A stretch of DNA of 33,229 nt from Acholeplasmataceae bacterium. GTDB lineage: Bacteria; Bacillota_I; Bacilli_A; Acholeplasmatales; Acholeplasmataceae. The notes beneath the pieces were generated by a model. It worked only from the letters and a program-made list of their open reading frames with translations. It did not search any database and had not been told where the DNA came from. Location: positions 1 to 33,229 of the forward strand of contig JAFGTQ010000052.1 of NCBI GenBank assembly GCA_016934015.1. The letters run 5' to 3'. Below are positions 33,206 to 33,229 of this stretch, piece after piece (within the stretch, counting starts at the first letter, position 1; each line of letters opens with the position of its first letter). The translations under genes and the position numbers were made by a program.

Positions 33206-33229
33206 TATCCTTTTTAAAGGATAAAGGAG
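33206..33229. other. Inverted repeat and probable ribosome binding site at the window edge
   Basis: TATCCTTT (33206-33213) and AAAGGATA (33216-33223) form an 8-bp inverted repeat with a two-base gap and no T run, so it is not a convincing terminator. AAGGAG (33224-33229) looks like the ribosome binding site of a gene beyond the window, perhaps co-transcribed with the MATE gene. Confidence 0.5.

Noticed and set aside
1-33229. Alternative genetic code with UGA as tryptophan
   Set aside because: TGA ends several genes at functional overlaps (4278-4280, 8931-8933, 12011-12013), and tryptophan is encoded by TGG throughout the conserved motifs.
1-33229. CRISPR arrays, tRNA or rRNA genes, prophage genes
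   Set aside because: I found no regularly spaced repeats, no tRNA-like T-loop context and no phage or transposase proteins.

Overview
The window is about 33 kb of AT-rich bacterial DNA, packed with short intergenic gaps and many Rho-independent terminators. The largest gene-free stretches are about 185-280 bp, and each is described below. TGA acts as a real stop codon, for example in the ATGA overlaps at 4278-4281, 8930-8933 and 12010-12013, so the Mycoplasma/Spiroplasma code does not apply. Strong AGGAGG-type ribosome binding sites, sigma-A-like promoters, a class III fructose-1,6-bisphosphatase, an LtaS-like protein and a PAS-GGDEF-HD-GYP protein point to a low-GC Bacillota. The general character suggests a lineage near the Mollicutes (Haloplasma/Izemoplasma/Acholeplasma-like), but that placement is inference. 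No rRNA, tRNA, CRISPR array, transposase or phage gene is visible.

Layout. (1) 186-2651: membrane-anchored triple-PAS GGDEF/HD-GYP signalling protein, convergent with (2) 5805-2707 (minus): a polar amino-acid ABC transporter (lipoprotein, permease, ATPase) ending in an ADP-ribosylglycohydrolase/J1-crystallin-like gene. (3) 6082-9349: a six-gene arsenic operon, arsR-arsP-trx-acr3-trx-arsC, with its own promoter, operator and terminator. (4) 9424-11262: LTA-synthase-like phosphotransferase. (5) 11330-15850: an Mpv17-like membrane protein translationally coupled to a CdaR regulator, then a GntP-family permease and glycerate kinase, together a sugar-acid/glycerate utilisation locus. (6) 15974-18849: a YfcC/DcuC-type carrier convergent with a membrane-anchored M20 peptidase. 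(7) 19020-20381: secreted FecR-domain surface protein. (8) 20513-22462: fbp. (9) 22519-22733: a probable independent structured RNA with its own promoter, paired ends and terminator. (10) 24304-22736 (minus) and 24441-28011: a 5'-nucleotidase-family phosphoesterase divergent from a phnD-phnC-phnE-phnE transporter, with PhoP-box-like repeats between them. (11) 28184-28531: small four-helix protein with two His-x13-His pairs. (12) 28685-31720: TraX-like protein, M20D amidohydrolase, cupin and nitroreductase. (13) 31783-33204: MATE exporter. The window ends on a probable ribosome binding site for the next gene.

Functional themes are nutrient scavenging (amino acids, phosphorus esters/phosphonates, peptides, sugar acids), arsenic detoxification for inorganic and probably methylated arsenic, and envelope/second-messenger functions. 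The strongest less-ordinary signals are the structured RNA at about 22520, the phosphate-type regulatory repeats at 24369-24385, the triple direct repeat before the GntP permease, the paired small thioredoxin-like genes in the arsenic operon, and the small predicted di-heme membrane protein.
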